Below are positions 62,970-64,000 of a DNA stretch of 64,000 nt, piece by piece (within the stretch, counting starts at the first letter, position 1; every line of letters begins with the position of its first letter). The translations under genes were made by a program, and so were the position numbers. Origin of the DNA: Parvularcula sp. IMCC14364 (GTDB lineage Bacteria > Pseudomonadota > Alphaproteobacteria > Caulobacterales > Parvularculaceae); assembly GCF_030758415.1 (NCBI RefSeq), contig NZ_CP132334.1, positions 3,297,118 to 3,361,117 on the forward strand, given 5' to 3'. The notes under the pieces were generated by a model, which was not told the DNA's origin, made no database searches, and saw only the letters and a list, made by a program, of their open reading frames with translations.

Positions 62970-64000
62970 ATGCCAGCGACTGTTGTTTCAGAGATCAAGC
63001 CGACATTATCCGAGAATGACCATCCGTATATGAATGGTGTCTGGACGCCGAATTATATCGAGTATGATGCCACGGATATGGAAGTGATCGGGGAAATTCC
63101 CACGGACATGAACGGGGTTTATATCCGCAACACAGAGAACCCGGTGCATGATCCCATTGGTATGTATCACCCGTTTGATGGCGATGGCATGTTGCACATG
63201 ATGCATTTTGCCAATGGCAAGGCGACATATCGCAACAGGTTTGTATGCACACGTGGATTTGAGGCAGAGGCAGAGGCGGGCGGTCCGTTATGGGTTGGAC
63301 TGGCCGGTAATCCGGCGAAGTCGAAGCGTCCGGGCTGGGGCGCGCATGAGCGGCTGAAAGATTCATCTTCAACGGATGTTGTTGTTCACGCCGGACAGGT
63401 TTTGAGTACATTCTATCAGTGTGGAGAGGGGTATCGCCTTGATCCGGTAACGCTGGACCAGCTTGGTATAGAAAGCTGGACGCCGATTGATGGCATCTCG
63501 GCACATCCCAAAGTGGATGAGGCCACGGGGGAGCTGCTTTTCTTCAACTACTCGAAGCATCATCCGTATATGCATTATGGTGTGGTCGGGCCGGACAACG
63601 AGTTGAAGCATTATATCCCCGTGGAGCTTCCTGGCCCTCGACTGCCCCATGACATGGCGTTTTCAAGGAACTATTCCATCCTCAATGATCTGCCGGTGTT
63701 CTGGCCGGAGGCCCTGCTGGAAAAAGATATTCACGCCTCGATCTATCATCCGGACATGCCTGCGCGTTTTGCGATCGTGCCGCGTTATGGCCAGCCCGAT
63801 GAAATCAAATGGTTCGAGGCCGCCTCGACATATGTGCTGCACTGGATGAACGCCTATGAAGAGGGCGATGAAGTGATCCTGGATGGTTATTTCCAGAATG
63901 ATCCAACACCGCCGGAAGTGAAAGACGGTCCGGAGAAATACAGGAAACTACGCGCCTATGTGGACCTGCATTCGCTCAAGCCGGAGCTTCATCGCTGGCG
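62970..64000 (+). CDS. Carotenoid oxygenase family protein, N-terminal part (cut by window edge)
   Basis: An open frame of about 343 codons to the edge, starting at ATG 62970 after AGGGAAA. An in-frame ATG at 62859 would add 37 residues and cannot be excluded. The RPE65/apocarotenoid-cleavage signature is present: GVYIRNTENPVHDPIGMYHP, FDGDGMLHMMHF, and the iron-binding His in ISAHPKVDEATGELLFFNYS, PRLPHDMAFSRNYSILND and YVLHWMNAYEEGDEVILD. The fourth His would be near the C-terminus outside the window. Such enzymes cleave carotenoids, stilbenes or lignin-derived compounds with Fe(II) and O2; no carotenoid genes are close by. Confidence 0.9.
   Translation, partial: MPATVVSEIKPTLSENDHPYMNGVWTPNYIEYDATDMEVIGEIPTDMNGVYIRNTENPVHDPIGMYHPFDGDGMLHMMHFANGKATYRNRFVCTRGFEAEAEAGGPLWVGLAGNPAKSKRPGWGAHERLKDSSSTDVVVHAGQVLSTFYQCGEGYRLDPVTLDQLGIESWTPIDGISAHPKVDEATGELLFFNYSKHHPYMHYGVVGPDNELKHYIPVELPGPRLPHDMAFSRNYSILNDLPVFWPEALLEKDIHASIYHPDMPARFAIVPRYGQPDEIKWFEAASTYVLHWMNAYEEGDEVILDGYFQNDPTPPEVKDGPEKYRKLRAYVDLHSLKPELHRW

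Overview
The window is a gene-dense stretch of an alphaproteobacterial chromosome, apparently free-living and aerobic. The assignment rests on a DivL-type PAS kinase whose phospho-acceptor histidine is replaced by tyrosine, CtrA-like TTAA-N7-TTAA boxes beside GANTC sites, the def-fmt-truA and dapE neighbourhood, and a class Ia NrdA without an ATP cone. I cannot name the genus. Apart from one insertion sequence and one toxin-antitoxin (TA) module, almost everything looks like ordinary chromosomal backbone. I see no tRNA, rRNA or CRISPR.

Layout. 0-10.5 kb: 5' part of ftsK (cut by the edge), an MscS channel, a two-gene SGNH hydrolase/acyltransferase-3 unit, fabI, amtB, a hemolysin III-like protein, pnp and rpsO. 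10.6-22.4 kb: a divergently organised valine/branched-chain catabolic island. On the minus strand lie an acyl-CoA dehydrogenase, a thiolase, mmsA, an SDR and mmsB; on the plus strand lies the complete branched-chain 2-oxoacid dehydrogenase complex (E1a, E1b, E2, E3). A PIN-toxin TA module is wedged between mmsA and the SDR gene. 22.4-34.4 kb: a small membrane protein, a TonB-like protein, the DivL homologue, a TPR protein, a membrane protein, glutamate dehydrogenase, purH, a sulfotransferase-like gene and a TonB-dependent receptor. 34.4-41.1 kb: a DUF1295 reductase-like protein with an alpha/beta hydrolase; zapE followed by a second SGNH/acyltransferase-3 pair whose acyltransferase is split by an 832-bp IS5-family element; a threonine dehydratase-like gene. 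41.6-47.6 kb: nrdA with paired NrdR-like boxes, a double-FKBP lipoprotein, and a translationally coupled trio (DUF1330, hydrolase, ketopantoate reductase-like). 47.6-53.6 kb: an orphan HslV-like Ntn hydrolase, a cupin, dapE, two envelope proteins, and def-fmt-truA. 53.7-64 kb: two convergent RmuC-family genes, one with a giant acidic linker and a degenerate active site; a GT2 glycosyltransferase divergent from two tandem GT87-like genes; a small methyltransferase; an SCP-x-like thiolase; and the 5' part of a carotenoid oxygenase.

How the genes work together. The Bkd complex makes acyl-CoAs from branched-chain 2-oxoacids; the acyl-CoA dehydrogenase, MmsB and MmsA carry out later steps of valine breakdown, and the enoyl-CoA hydratase and 3-hydroxyisobutyryl-CoA hydrolase must be elsewhere. 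The SGNH/acyltransferase pairs, GT2, GT87-like proteins and TonB genes belong to envelope building and uptake. The most notable items are the DivL homologue with its candidate CtrA/GANTC promoter, the TA module with an unusual antitoxin, the RmuC-like paralogue lacking the DxK lysine, the HslV-like orphan, and the acyltransferase knocked out by an IS whose empty site can be rebuilt to the base.
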